From Puniceicoccales bacterium (GTDB lineage: Bacteria > Verrucomicrobiota > Verrucomicrobiia > Opitutales > JAIRKQ01), in contig JAISXS010000094.1 in assembly GCA_031270385.1 (NCBI GenBank), positions 1 through 19,489 on the forward strand: a stretch of 19,489 bases of DNA. The letters are read 5' to 3'. Below, in pieces: positions 1-6,894 of the stretch. A program made the translations under genes and the position numbers. The notes under the pieces are model-generated. The model had not been told where the DNA came from and did no database searches. It saw nothing but the letters and a program-made list of their open reading frames with translations. How positions within the stretch are numbered: position 1 is the first letter of the stretch; every line of letters begins with the position of its first letter.

Positions 1-64
1 CCTTCGCTCTGTGATTCTCGAAATACTTTACTACCTTTTCCCTCAGATCCTTCGAATAGTACAT
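1..64 (-). CDS. IS630-family transposase, N-terminal fragment cut by window edge
   Basis: Reading the minus strand from an ATG at 64 gives MYYSKDLREKVVKYFENHRA and then leaves the window, so only 21 codons are visible. The YSxDLRxKVVxxxE pattern is typical of the first helix of the helix-turn-helix domain that opens IS630-family transposases. These cut and paste DNA at TA dinucleotides using a DDE/DDD catalytic domain, which would lie outside the window. The ATG is 52 bp inside an element end (115) that begins TAG and abuts a TA, which is also as expected for this family. The catalytic part cannot be seen, so whether the enzyme is active is unknown. The family call rests on a short match and on the end structure. 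Confidence 0.7.
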   Translation of the reverse strand, partial: MYYSKDLREKVVKYFENHRAK

Positions 65-115
65 CTCGCTCTTACCTACTATATTTTTAAACGCCCTCGT
101 CAAGGGGAATTGCTA
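1..115 (-). mobile_element. Right end of an IS630-like insertion sequence (partial)
   Basis: Reading inward on the minus strand from 115, the end is TAGC, seven bases, then CTTGACGAGGGCGTT. It is followed by a short leader and the transposase ATG at 64. The flanking TA is at 116-117. The 100-bp repeats elsewhere in the window end in TAGC, seven bases, then TTCGACAAGGGCATT (from 1894 inward), with the same spacing and only transitions in the second block. The outermost TAG is also the stop codon of the neighbouring BI-1-like gene. The other end of the insertion sequence lies outside the window. Confidence 0.65.
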
Positions 116-979
116 TATAAGTTTTTGAAATTTAGAATACCTAGCACGGATGATTTTATGTACATTGGTCCATCTACGATTAAATCGATGTCCTGTCCTA
201 ATTGGAAGTATCATCACGGGTGGCATAATCACAATTATCATGCGTGCACATGCATATAACATTCCGATCATTAACCAAAAGGCGAAAAACCACGACATGT
301 ATCCCGGAAGTTTGCACTTGGAAGCGTCAACTATGAATGCGATGTCCACAACCGTCGACCATGCAAACACCATGGCCGTTAAGAAATTGCATGCAGGCAC
401 CAGGTCCCATGGCGTCACCGTGGTATTTGACAACAATGGAACATAGGTTGTGTAGAATAATAAAATTCCAAGAGAAGATGATGCAAACACCATCCTAAAT
501 TTCTGTGTTACATCGACGATTTTTGCCTTGTGTAGCAAAATCACAGCAAATGCCGTGAAAAACCAAAGAAAAACTGGCTGAAACACGCCGTCATTAATCG
601 CGGCACTCGAATGGATGCAAGGGCTTGCGACTCCTTTCGCAATAATTCCGAGAACGAAACCTTGCAACACAGCGTAGATATTCGCAGTGATTACGGACAA
701 CTTTTTTTGGGAGAAAGCTATAATACCAACAAGTGCCGCCGCGATTAAAAATTTGGGCAATAATTCCTTGCTTGCGATGATGTCAGGTGTGGAAAAAATG
801 TTCCATGCAAGCACGACTGACATAAACGATAGACCCAATGAAATCATGCAACAATTTATGACCTTTGATTCATATGCAGGGTTACCACTGGAAAAATTTC
901 CTGCCAAAATTGTATTTGGATGGGCATTATTTTCGAAATTTTGGACCGAAATAGGAATGTTATTCATAAGAATTAGCAT
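113..979 (-). CDS. Bax inhibitor-1/YccA-like membrane protein, copy 1 (3' end clipped by IS630)
   Basis: This multi-pass inner-membrane protein of 288 aa resembles the bacterial BI-1/YccA family; the function of this branch is not established. Family marks, counted from the ATG at 979, are NPAYES near residue 33, the helix at 43-63, IYAVLQGFVLGII at 101-113, LLHKAKIVDVTQKFR at 148-162, and PGYMSWFFAFWL at 225-236 before the last helix. I chose 979 because its counterpart in copy 2 also starts there and because everything upstream is repeat 984-1084. The frame stays open through that repeat to an ATG at 1072, which would add 31 element-encoded residues. The stop TAG (113-115) is the outer TAG of the IS630 end. 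The tail shares ARYS with the inferred tail of copy 2, so only a few native residues seem lost. It is about two-thirds identical to copy 2 in the conserved core. Confidence 0.75.
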   Translation of the reverse strand: MLILMNNIPISVQNFENNAHPNTILAGNFSSGNPAYESKVINCCMISLGLSFMSVVLAWNIFSTPDIIASKELLPKFLIAAALVGIIAFSQKKLSVITANIYAVLQGFVLGIIAKGVASPCIHSSAAINDGVFQPVFLWFFTAFAVILLHKAKIVDVTQKFRMVFASSSLGILLFYTTYVPLLSNTTVTPWDLVPACNFLTAMVFAWSTVVDIAFIVDASKCKLPGYMSWFFAFWLMIGMLYACARMIIVIMPPVMILPIRTGHRFNRRWTNVHKIIRARYSKFQKLI

Positions 980-983
980 ACTA

Positions 984-1084
984 TAGTCGCCTTCCCCGAA
1001 AAAAGCATACCCTCTATTCCAAGAAGCGGGAATCTTTCCGCCAAATATCGTTATATAGAATGCTTTTCTCATGTAAGATAACTA
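984..1084. mobile_element. MITE-like element, B type, TA-flanked (101 bp)
   Basis: The element starts TAGTCGCCTTCCCCG and ends AAGATAACTA, with TA at 982-983 and 1085-1086. The matching place in the duplicated gene copy 2 has a single TA (2605-2606) in the same context (cat, one base, TA, then gcRtg), so this is a direct filled/empty pair. It sits 2 bp plus the TA upstream of the ATG of BI-1 copy 1 and therefore replaces that gene's leader. An internal stem ATTCC (1016-1020) / GGAAT (1029-1033) is present. Confidence 0.85.
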
Positions 1085-1165
1085 TAGCATGTAAGATTTG
1101 TAAAAACAAGCGAATATGTAAAAACTTTCCGAGTCAAAATTAGCCAAGTCGCCAACTATAATTTA

Positions 1166-1366
1166 TGATCGCTTCGATCGAAAAGGGCGTACTTTTTTTA
1201 TAAAAAGGAAAATTTTCCCATCAAATATCGTTATAGTCATCTTACCCGAAAAAAGCACACCCCCTATTCCGTAGAAACGGAAGTCTTACCGCTAAATATC
1301 GTTAGACAGAATGCTTTTCTCAAGTAAGACAACTATAAGCAGAATGCCTTTGTTGAGTGGGACGAT
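1166..1366. mobile_element. Old C-type MITE, split by a nested B-type copy
   Basis: The left part (about 1166-1233) and right part (1336-1366) together match the uninterrupted element 2687-2784 in the other duplicate. Shared landmarks are cgaaaagggcgta, a T-rich run with ataaaaa, ttttccc, caaatatcgt, agaatgccttt and tgggacgatt. Its ends have decayed (gatcgc / gacgatta) and its outer TA duplication is not clear. It was present before the gene duplication, because both copies carry it. Confidence 0.65.
1234..1335. mobile_element. MITE-like element, B type (102 bp), nested
   Basis: It starts TAGTCATCTTACCCG and ends AAGACAACTA, with TA at 1232-1233 and 1336-1337. It lies inside the older C-type element at the conserved atatcgTTA site. 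The same C-type element at 2687-2784 is uninterrupted. A perfect internal stem is TTCCGT (1267-1272) with ACGGAA (1277-1282). Confidence 0.85.
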
Positions 1367-1378
1367 TATTCAACATTT

Positions 1379-1400
1379 CTATTTTTGACACAAACATTTA
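1379..1400 (-). pseudogene. holA 3'-end fragment left by the tandem duplication
   Basis: Read on the minus strand this gives the last seven codons of holA (KCLCQK preceded by a partial codon) and its TAG stop. It is identical to 2796-2817. It ends where element 1401 starts and has no coding role. It is a scar showing that the duplicated unit reached into holA. Confidence 0.75.
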
Positions 1401-1451
1401 TAGCTGTCACGCCCGACAGGGGCATTTTGTCCAACGATACTTGGCGGGAAA
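1401..1451. mobile_element. Half of an A-type MITE, inverted orientation
   Basis: It starts TAGCTGTCACGCCCGACAGG after a TA at 1399-1400 and continues through aacgatacttggcggga as in complete A-type copies (compare the reverse complement of 10388-10487). It stops abruptly at 1451, where a complete B-type copy begins. No second half is found beyond 1553, so half of the element has been deleted or lost by recombination. Confidence 0.7.
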
Positions 1452-1553
1452 TAGTCGTCTTCTCCGAGAAAAGCATTCTGTCCAACGATGTTTAGCAGAA
1501 AAATTCTCGTTTTTTTGGAATGTAGAATGTGCTTTTCTCGGATAAGATAACTA
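1452..1553. mobile_element. MITE-like element, B type, inverted (102 bp)
   Basis: It starts TAGTCGTCTTCTCCG and ends GATAAGATAACTA. A TA follows at 1554-1555, but the left flank is aa rather than TA. It reads in the opposite direction to the other B copies (aaagcattctgtccaacgat near the left end). The missing left TA fits a recombination junction with the half A-type element next to it. Confidence 0.75.
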
Positions 1554-1645
1554 TAACTATAATGCAGATACTCGACAAATCCCGTGCGATTTCAAGGTTG
1601 CGAGGATCGTTGGCTGTATTCAACGGAGTTACGATTGGAATTTCC

Positions 1646-1792
1646 CTAATTATTTTTGTCTGGCGTAACTAAATTCTCAGAATATCGAGCGCAGACAAGA
1701 TCATGTTCATAAGCATTATGCCTTTTGTGGCGGTTGAGTATTGCTATGGGGAGGATAAGCATGCGTATGTACGCGCGGGGCACTCCGATCAT
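1646..1792 (-). pseudogene. Detached C-terminal tail of BI-1 copy 2
   Basis: Joining the codons before and after element 1795-1894 and one TA restores one frame on the minus strand. The protein then runs from FWL into MIGVPRAYIRMLIL and on for 48 codons to a TAG at 1646-1648. Copy 1 has FWLMIGMLYACARMIIV at this place and shares ARYS further on. The frame has stayed open, so the insertion is probably not very old. Confidence 0.75.
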
Positions 1793-1794
1793 TA

Positions 1795-1894
1795 TAGCTG
1801 TTTCATCTAAGAAGGGCATGCTTTCCTTTATGAAAGAGAAAAACTTCCCGCCAAGTATCGTTTGATAGAATGCCCTTGTCGAATGTGACAGCTA
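1795..1894. mobile_element. MITE-like element, A type (100 bp), disrupting BI-1 copy 2
   Basis: It starts TAGCTGTTTCATC and ends GTGACAGCTA, with TA at 1793-1794 and 1895-1896. Copy 1 of the gene has the uninterrupted site gatcatTAacc with one TA at 272-273. The insertion therefore added 102 bp and duplicated TA. Its terminal TAG now ends copy 2. Confidence 0.9.
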
Positions 1895-2602
1895 TAACCA
1901 AAAAGCAGAAAACCATGACATGTATTCTGGAAGTTTGCACTTAGAGGCGTTGACTACGAGGGCAACATCCTCAGTCATCGACCATGCAAACGCCATGGCC
2001 ACGAATAAATTGCATGCAAACATCAACTTCCACGATACCACCATAGTGTTTGGGAATAATGTAACGTAGGCTGCGTGGAATAATAAAACTCCAAGAGAAG
2101 ATGATACAATCATCATCTTAAATTTTCGTGTTACATCGATAATTTTTGCCTTGTACAGCAAAAATACCGCAAATGTCGTGAAAAGCGAAAGAATAATGGC
2201 TTGGTACACGGAACCATCACCCATGATATACCGAAGACTAGAATCGTCTCCGAATCCTCTCGCGACAATTCCGAGAACAAGGCCCTGTAACACCGCGTAG
2301 ATGTTTGCAGTAATTACGGACAACTTTTTTTTGAAAAAAGTTATAACGGCGACAACCAGCGCTGCGATGAAAAATGTGAACAATAATACCTCGCCTGATG
2401 CTGGATCGAGTGTGGAAAAAATGTTCCATGCAAGTACGACTGACGCAAATGATAAACCCAGTGAAATCATGCAACAATTCATGGCCCTCGACCCACACGT
2501 AGGTTTGTCACTGAAAGATTCTACCAACAAAATTGAACTTGCAGAGGTATTTTTTTTTAAATTTTGGCCCATATCAGGAATATTATTCATAACAATCATC
2601 AT
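1892..2602 (-). CDS. Bax inhibitor-1/YccA-like membrane protein, copy 2 (truncated by MITE)
   Basis: This is a 236-aa paralogue of the gene at 113-979. It has the same marks: NCCMISLGLSFASVVLAWNIF, YAVLQGLVLGIVA, LLYKAKIIDVTRKFKM and PEYMSWFSAFWL. The protein ends at FWL because element 1795-1894 inserted at a TA and its TAG became the stop. The last membrane segment and a 48-residue tail are therefore cut off. I start it at ATG 2602; ATG 2599 and ATG 2590 are alternatives, and there is no clear Shine-Dalgarno sequence. It lies directly downstream of holA, the ancestral place. Loss of the final helix makes it a probable pseudogene, although a shortened product cannot be excluded. The family call is from motif resemblance. 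Confidence 0.7.
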   Translation of the reverse strand: MMIVMNNIPDMGQNLKKNTSASSILLVESFSDKPTCGSRAMNCCMISLGLSFASVVLAWNIFSTLDPASGEVLLFTFFIAALVVAVITFFKKKLSVITANIYAVLQGLVLGIVARGFGDDSSLRYIMGDGSVYQAIILSLFTTFAVFLLYKAKIIDVTRKFKMMIVSSSLGVLLFHAAYVTLFPNTMVVSWKLMFACNLFVAMAFAWSMTEDVALVVNASKCKLPEYMSWFSAFWL

Positions 2603-2686
2603 ATTAGCGTGTAAATTTTGTAAAAACAAGCGAATATGTAAAAATTTTCCAAATTAAAATTAGTCAAATTGCTGACTGTGATTTAC

Positions 2687-2784
2687 AGTCGTTTCGCCTG
2701 AAAAGGGCGTATTATTTTTTTATAAAAAAAAGTTTTCCCCGCCAAATGTCGTTGGGTAAAATGCCTTTGTTAAGTGGGACGATT
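2687..2784. mobile_element. Old C-type MITE, uninterrupted
   Basis: It contains the family core (gccaaatgtcgttgggtaaaatgcctttg) but has worn ends (cagtcgtttcgcctg at left, gtgggacgat at right), with TA at 2685-2686. It occupies the space between holA and BI-1 copy 2, and a diverged sister lies at 1166-1366. Confidence 0.6.
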
Positions 2785-2795
2785 GTTCAACATTT

Positions 2796-3863
2796 CTATT
2801 TTTGACACAAACATTTAATTGCAAGATCTTTCACTATCGCCGTTTGTTCTCTGTGATCACCCATAAATTCAAAAAAGACCGCCGTGAACATTGTCTGGAA
2901 TTGTAGCAATTTCTTCAATTCAAATCGGAAGCATGCTGTCGCTAATTTTGACAGATACCATGGGTTTTGTGAAAAAACATTGAACGAAGTCTTGTTTAAA
3001 TTTTCCATGTGTAGGATCTTTGCTACATTCAAAAGATCGTTTCTTGGGATATTTCCACCTACGATCCTAATTTTTTTAGCATCTATCAGTGCACGCAACT
3101 GAATCATGAGCCTATTTTTGGATTGCAAAGCGGCAACAAGCGGCCTGGCATCATTGTTGAAGAAAAAATACCTACCGATCGCGTCCAGCACTTCGCCTAT
3201 GTCGCAGAAAAAAAATTTTTCTACGGGTTCAAAAAAATTTCCAGTATTGCCATCATCGACGAGCATGTATACGTCACCGACCGATATGAGATCCCCATGC
3301 CCAAGAACATAGGTTGCCAGTTTATTGACTTCCTGTTCCAGTAACCTTCCATTATGCCCGCATTTCATCATCAACAATTCAACGGCATCGCCACCAATTT
3401 TTACTCCGTTGAAATTGGCAATCTCGCGAATGATAACCTCAAATTCTTCCGCCGTTGGCCCGCTGCCATCAATGTCGACCGCCTTGGCAACTTGTACGAC
3501 CTCCTTGAAAAATTTTGTACGTTTGTCAACGTTGTTGGCGGAGATTATGACCTCCTTGTCATTCGCCGATTTTACACTCTCCAGGAGCGATGCGACGAGC
3601 GACCTTTCCCCTTCAGAGGACGCTGGATCCGCGGAAAAATTCATGGCTCGCAGCCATATCGTATTCCCATCGTTAAACAATGGGACAGTCGCCAGCGCGG
3701 TAATGGCACTTGTAAATGTTTGCACTGAATCAGAAGGTTTTTCAAATGTGAAAATTTCACCACATCCACCACTTTTTTCGTCAAACACAGAACGCGCGCG
3801 ACGATCCACGAGGAAATCGTCGCTACCATAAACAAAAGTCACGCTTTTGTTGCTGTTTTCCAT
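2796..3863 (-). CDS. holA: DNA polymerase III subunit delta
   Basis: This 355-aa protein matches the delta subunit of the clamp-loader complex, which opens the sliding clamp and loads it on primed DNA. The opening VTFVYGSDDFLVDRRA corresponds to the family's YLLYGxDxFLxxE stretch. A middle AAA+-like domain and a C-terminal collar-like region (AALQSKNRLMIQLRAL near residue 245, typical of HolA) follow. Length is normal for HolA. The start is ATG 3863, overlapping the ybaB stop by one base (TGATG); a GTG at 3866 is an alternative. It is the last gene of the minus-strand block. Its final codons were copied to 1379-1400 in a tandem duplication. Confidence 0.85.
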   Translation of the reverse strand: MENSNKSVTFVYGSDDFLVDRRARSVFDEKSGGCGEIFTFEKPSDSVQTFTSAITALATVPLFNDGNTIWLRAMNFSADPASSEGERSLVASLLESVKSANDKEVIISANNVDKRTKFFKEVVQVAKAVDIDGSGPTAEEFEVIIREIANFNGVKIGGDAVELLMMKCGHNGRLLEQEVNKLATYVLGHGDLISVGDVYMLVDDGNTGNFFEPVEKFFFCDIGEVLDAIGRYFFFNNDARPLVAALQSKNRLMIQLRALIDAKKIRIVGGNIPRNDLLNVAKILHMENLNKTSFNVFSQNPWYLSKLATACFRFELKKLLQFQTMFTAVFFEFMGDHREQTAIVKDLAIKCLCQK

Positions 3864-4141
3864 CACTTAGCATCGCGTAGTTCAACGGGCGTCACGGCGT
3901 TCATCCGTTTTGTGATGTAGTCTTTCACCCTGGAATTCGCGTTGTTCAGAGCCTTCTCAACACTACTAGCTGGAGTCCCAACAGCAAATTCCAAGTTCTT
4001 AACCAACCCATCTCCCTGAATTTCGACGGAAATCCCTTCTTCTTCGTGCCTGAGGGAATAGGACGCCAATTCCTTTTGAACGGCCTCCATTCCGTCCCTC
4101 ATTTGCGTCATGCTTTTCAGCAAATTTTCCATGTCTTCCAT
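3863..4141 (-). CDS. ybaB: YbaB/EbfC family nucleoid-associated protein
   Basis: This is a 92-aa small protein of the YbaB/EbfC family, dimeric DNA-binding proteins of unclear role, often encoded beside DNA polymerase III clamp-loader genes. The N-terminal helix MENLLKSMTQMRDGMEAVQKEL and the central VEIQGDGLVKNLEF strand region are characteristic. I chose ATG 4141 because it lies one base after the DUF502 stop and has AAAGGG four bases upstream. A longer reading to 4177 overlaps DUF502 and is unnecessary. The neighbour holA, which also belongs to clamp loading, supports the assignment. Confidence 0.88.
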   Translation of the reverse strand: MEDMENLLKSMTQMRDGMEAVQKELASYSLRHEEEGISVEIQGDGLVKNLEFAVGTPASSVEKALNNANSRVKDYITKRMNAVTPVELRDAK

Positions 4142-4142
4142 T

Positions 4143-4778
4143 TTACCCTTTCGTTGTTTTTTCATACGGCGGCACAACTATTCCGCCAGAAATTATTAGC
4201 TTCATCCCGTCGGCGACGGACATTTTTAATTCGACCACATCTTTTTTTGGAACCAGCAACAAAAATCCACTCGTCGGATTTGGTGTCGTCGGGACAAATA
4301 CGCAGACTACAACTTCCCCGGTTTTATCCTGAACTTCCCCAGCTATACTGCTCGAAAGAAACCCGATGGCGTAACAGCCACTTTTGGGGTATTCTATCAT
4401 GACGGCTTGGCTGAATGCTTCCTTTCCGCTTTTTACAAATGTTTCGGCTATCTGCTTAACAGTTTTGTATACGGTATTTACAAATGGCACGTGGTTTATA
4501 AACCTCTCAGCCGTCGATATCAAAAATCTCCCGAGAAACAATTTCGACAAAAACCCCACGACTACTATGATAACGACCACGAGGGCAACGGACGCTGCAT
4601 TCACCAGCGTATGAGCGAGGGGGCTGTCCGGAATTCCTGCGCTGGACCACCCAAATATGACTTTGCTGGCTGGAGCTCCGACGTAGCGCAGCATGATATT
4701 TACAAAAAATATGGTGATTCCTATTGGAAGCGTGAGAACAAGGCCCGTTATGAACGATTTCTTCAACGATTTAAACAT
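4143..4778 (-). CDS. DUF502 family inner-membrane protein
   Basis: This 211-aa protein matches the DUF502 family, which also contains the plant COV proteins; the bacterial role is unknown. Two membrane segments are visible near residues 9-30 (ITGLVLTLPIGITIFFVNIM) and 58-78 (SVALVVVIIVVVGFLSKLF). A conserved region follows with PFVNTVYKTVKQI, then MIEYPKSGCYAIGF and the motif VFVPTTPNPTSGFL, which is strongly diagnostic. The start is ATG 4778, with TTG directly before it. It ends one base before ybaB, so translation is probably coupled. Confidence 0.88.
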   Translation of the reverse strand: MFKSLKKSFITGLVLTLPIGITIFFVNIMLRYVGAPASKVIFGWSSAGIPDSPLAHTLVNAASVALVVVIIVVVGFLSKLFLGRFLISTAERFINHVPFVNTVYKTVKQIAETFVKSGKEAFSQAVMIEYPKSGCYAIGFLSSSIAGEVQDKTGEVVVCVFVPTTPNPTSGFLLLVPKKDVVELKMSVADGMKLIISGGIVVPPYEKTTKG

Positions 4779-4829
4779 CAAGCGAAACCGAGACGATAGT
4801 TTTCACAGTGTACAGTGCAATTTAAAATT

Positions 4830-5789
4830 TCATTTTTGGTTTCCGGTGACGGTTTTTGTTTCTAGCCGACAAAAAATTTCACCGAGGACGCACAAAATTT
4901 CACAAAAATCATTTGGCAACGGTGCGCAAAGTTTCATATTTTTTCCACTGCTGGGATGCTCAAATTCTAGTTCGTGGGCATGGAGCATGACACGGCGCGG
5001 TGCAATCAGCGTGGAATGTTTATATCCATAGGTCATGTCCCCAACGATCGGATGACGTGCATTAGCCATGTGCACGCGAATCTGGTGCGTCCTTCCGGTT
5101 AAGATATTCGCTTTTACATGGGAAAACTGTTTACCGAAAGTTTCCACCAGTAACCACCTGGTAATTGCCTCCTTTCCTGACGACACAATTGCCATTTTTG
5201 TACGCACGGACCTATGCCTTCCGACCGGTTGATTTATTTCGCCGAAATTTTTCTCAAATATGCCGGACACAATAGCTCTGTACGTTTTCTTCACCTTCCG
5301 TTTGCCAAACATTTTCACCAATTCCAAATACGCTCCATCCGTTTTGGCAAAAATTATTGCCCCGCTCGTTTCCTTATCCAACCTGTGGACAACCCCTGGT
5401 CGCGCATCTCCACCCAATGTACTCAACTTGCAGTGTGACAAAACCCCCTCGACCAACGTCGGGGACACCGTTCCGTTGCCGCGATGAACGATAACTCCCG
5501 GAGGCTTGTTTATGACAATAATTTCGTCGTCTTCAAAGAGAATCTCCAAATCCATGCTCACAGGTTCCAGCAATGTTGGCGGTTTGTGTACGACAATCAC
5601 TTTTACACATTCGCCGCCGTGTAGAACGTACTTCGCCGCAACAGGGAACCCATTGACGGAAACAAGACCATACTCGAAGGACTTTTTCATGGCCGTACGA
5701 CTGATGCCACAAATTTTTGCGCTTAGGAATTTATCTACCCTTTGCCTAACATCCATATTTTCCACGGCGAACTCATAGGCATCACCCAT
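4830..5789 (-). CDS. RluA/RluD family 23S rRNA pseudouridine synthase
   Basis: This 319-aa RNA-modifying enzyme isomerises uridine to pseudouridine, most likely in 23S rRNA. An S4 RNA-binding domain (about residues 12-70, RQRVDKFLSAKICGISRTA) precedes the catalytic domain. The signature HRLDKETSG at 135-143 holds the nucleophilic Asp138. RTHQIRVHMA (233-242) and the INKPPGVIVHRG stretch (93-104) are also present. Order and length fit RluD/RluC/RluA enzymes; which uridine it modifies cannot be told from sequence alone. Its ATG overlaps the upstream ppx stop (TAATG), so the two are cotranscribed. The next gene, DUF502, starts 51 bases on. Confidence 0.9.
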   Translation of the reverse strand: MGDAYEFAVENMDVRQRVDKFLSAKICGISRTAMKKSFEYGLVSVNGFPVAAKYVLHGGECVKVIVVHKPPTLLEPVSMDLEILFEDDEIIVINKPPGVIVHRGNGTVSPTLVEGVLSHCKLSTLGGDARPGVVHRLDKETSGAIIFAKTDGAYLELVKMFGKRKVKKTYRAIVSGIFEKNFGEINQPVGRHRSVRTKMAIVSSGKEAITRWLLVETFGKQFSHVKANILTGRTHQIRVHMANARHPIVGDMTYGYKHSTLIAPRRVMLHAHELEFEHPSSGKNMKLCAPLPNDFCEILCVLGEIFCRLETKTVTGNQK

Positions 5790-6670
5790 TACTTTAGCAT
5801 GCCAAAAAAATCAAATGCCAAACTTAGGCGCAAATTACCGTGTACTATTGCGACTTCCTTCGATCCAACCTTTTCCGTCAATTTCAGCATAATCAGTAGT
5901 CCATAGGCAAAGATATCTGCGCGAACCTTTGGCACCCCAAGCGCAACCATTTCATCCTTTGTCTTGTCCTTGATAGTATCAAACAACGATTGTAGTTCGT
6001 CGAGACTAACTGTGTTTCTTGTCTTTCCGTTTATCATCAGCGCTGCTACCCTCAGTATTCCCCCACTGCCGAGCAGTGGATATTTTGCTATGCTGTTGTC
6101 GTGGAACTTCAATGCGTCAAACGCATTAGCAACCACTGCTTCCGCGGATTTAAGGTTGCACGTCTGACTTAAGGTTAGGGAACTCACCGGCAGACTCCAA
6201 GCTCCCTTGACCTTTTTTTTGAATTCGACCACTTCGACGCTTCCGCATCCGAGGTCGAACGACACAAACTCATCCAACTTTGTTATTTTACGCGCACTAA
6301 TCGCCGATAACCTGGCCTCTTGCTCACCACTTATGGTACGCAAGTTAATGCCAAGTTCATTCAATATCATTTTCTGTAAATCCGTGAAATTCGGAGCTTC
6401 CCTGGCGGCTTGAGTTGCGACGGCAACTATTTTCTCTGAATTGTTTGACTTTGACAGAGCAATGGCATTTTTGAGAAAGCCAACTGTCATTCTCATCTTC
6501 CTATCGGAGATATTCGTTCCTATTTTTGGACATAACCTGAAGCCGCGGGCCATGTGAGAAACCGTCCCAACACTCCCGTCATCGGACACTTTGAAGACGG
6601 AAATTTTCATAGAGCCACTGCCAATGTCAACAACCGTTACGCTCTTTCCGACTCTCGTATTCGTACACAC
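5789..6670 (-). CDS. Ppx/GppA family phosphatase (short form)
   Basis: This 293-aa protein belongs to the exopolyphosphatase/guanosine pentaphosphatase family of the actin-like ATPase fold. Visible motifs are DIGSGSMK (15-22, phosphate loop), ATQAAREAPN (86-95), GEQEARL (115-121), DLGCGSVEVVEF (139-150) and GSGG (201-204). It has only the core Ppx/GppA domain and no C-terminal HD-like domain, as in many short homologues. Whether it acts on polyphosphate or pppGpp is open. The start is GTG 6670, since an in-frame TGA lies a few codons upstream. TTGACT and TATAAC on the minus strand (6719-6724, 6699-6704) are a possible but tightly spaced promoter. It heads the block down to holA. Confidence 0.82.
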   Translation of the reverse strand: MCTNTRVGKSVTVVDIGSGSMKISVFKVSDDGSVGTVSHMARGFRLCPKIGTNISDRKMRMTVGFLKNAIALSKSNNSEKIVAVATQAAREAPNFTDLQKMILNELGINLRTISGEQEARLSAISARKITKLDEFVSFDLGCGSVEVVEFKKKVKGAWSLPVSSLTLSQTCNLKSAEAVVANAFDALKFHDNSIAKYPLLGSGGILRVAALMINGKTRNTVSLDELQSLFDTIKDKTKDEMVALGVPKVRADIFAYGLLIMLKLTEKVGSKEVAIVHGNLRLSLAFDFFGMLK

Positions 6671-6793
6671 AGCAACAATTCCAACCGATCAACTACTCGT
6701 TATATCCAATTTGAAAAAAGTCAATAGATCTTTGCTGTGTTGAGGAATTGTTGCCATATGATTGCCACGGGACGTATCAATTTCAGGAAAGTA

Positions 6794-6894
6794 TAGTCAT
6801 CTTCTCCGAAAAAAGCACACCCTTTATTCCAAAAAATAGGAATTTTTCCCCAAAATATCGTTAGATAGAATGCTTTTCTCAATCAAGACGACTA
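6794..6894. mobile_element. MITE-like element, B type (101 bp)
   Basis: It starts TAGTCATCTTCTCCG and ends AAGACGACTA, with TA at 6792-6793 and 6895-6896. The internal stem is ATTCC (6826-6830) with GGAAT (6839-6843). It lies 123 bp upstream of the ppx start, in a gene-free stretch (6671-7341) that holds four elements. Confidence 0.85.

Larger units (their letters stand above)
1085..1400. repeat. Duplicated upstream segment, matches 2602-2817
   Basis: After removal of the nested element 1234-1335, this stretch aligns along its length with 2606-2817, the DNA between BI-1 copy 2 and the 3' end of holA. The match includes taaaaacaagcgaatatg, and the last 32 bp (1369-1400) are identical to those ending at 2817. 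Homology stops exactly where element 1401 begins. The unit duplicated was therefore a BI-1-like gene plus the last codons of holA. Copy 2, still next to intact holA, is in the ancestral place. Confidence 0.8.

Noticed and set aside
984..1553. Clustered repeats as a CRISPR array
   Set aside because: Units are ~100 bp, occur in both orientations, differ from each other, are flanked by TA and have no regular unique spacers.
3325..3831. Long plus-strand frame opposite holA
   Set aside because: It is the complement of a well supported gene, with serine/proline-rich composition typical of antisense frames.
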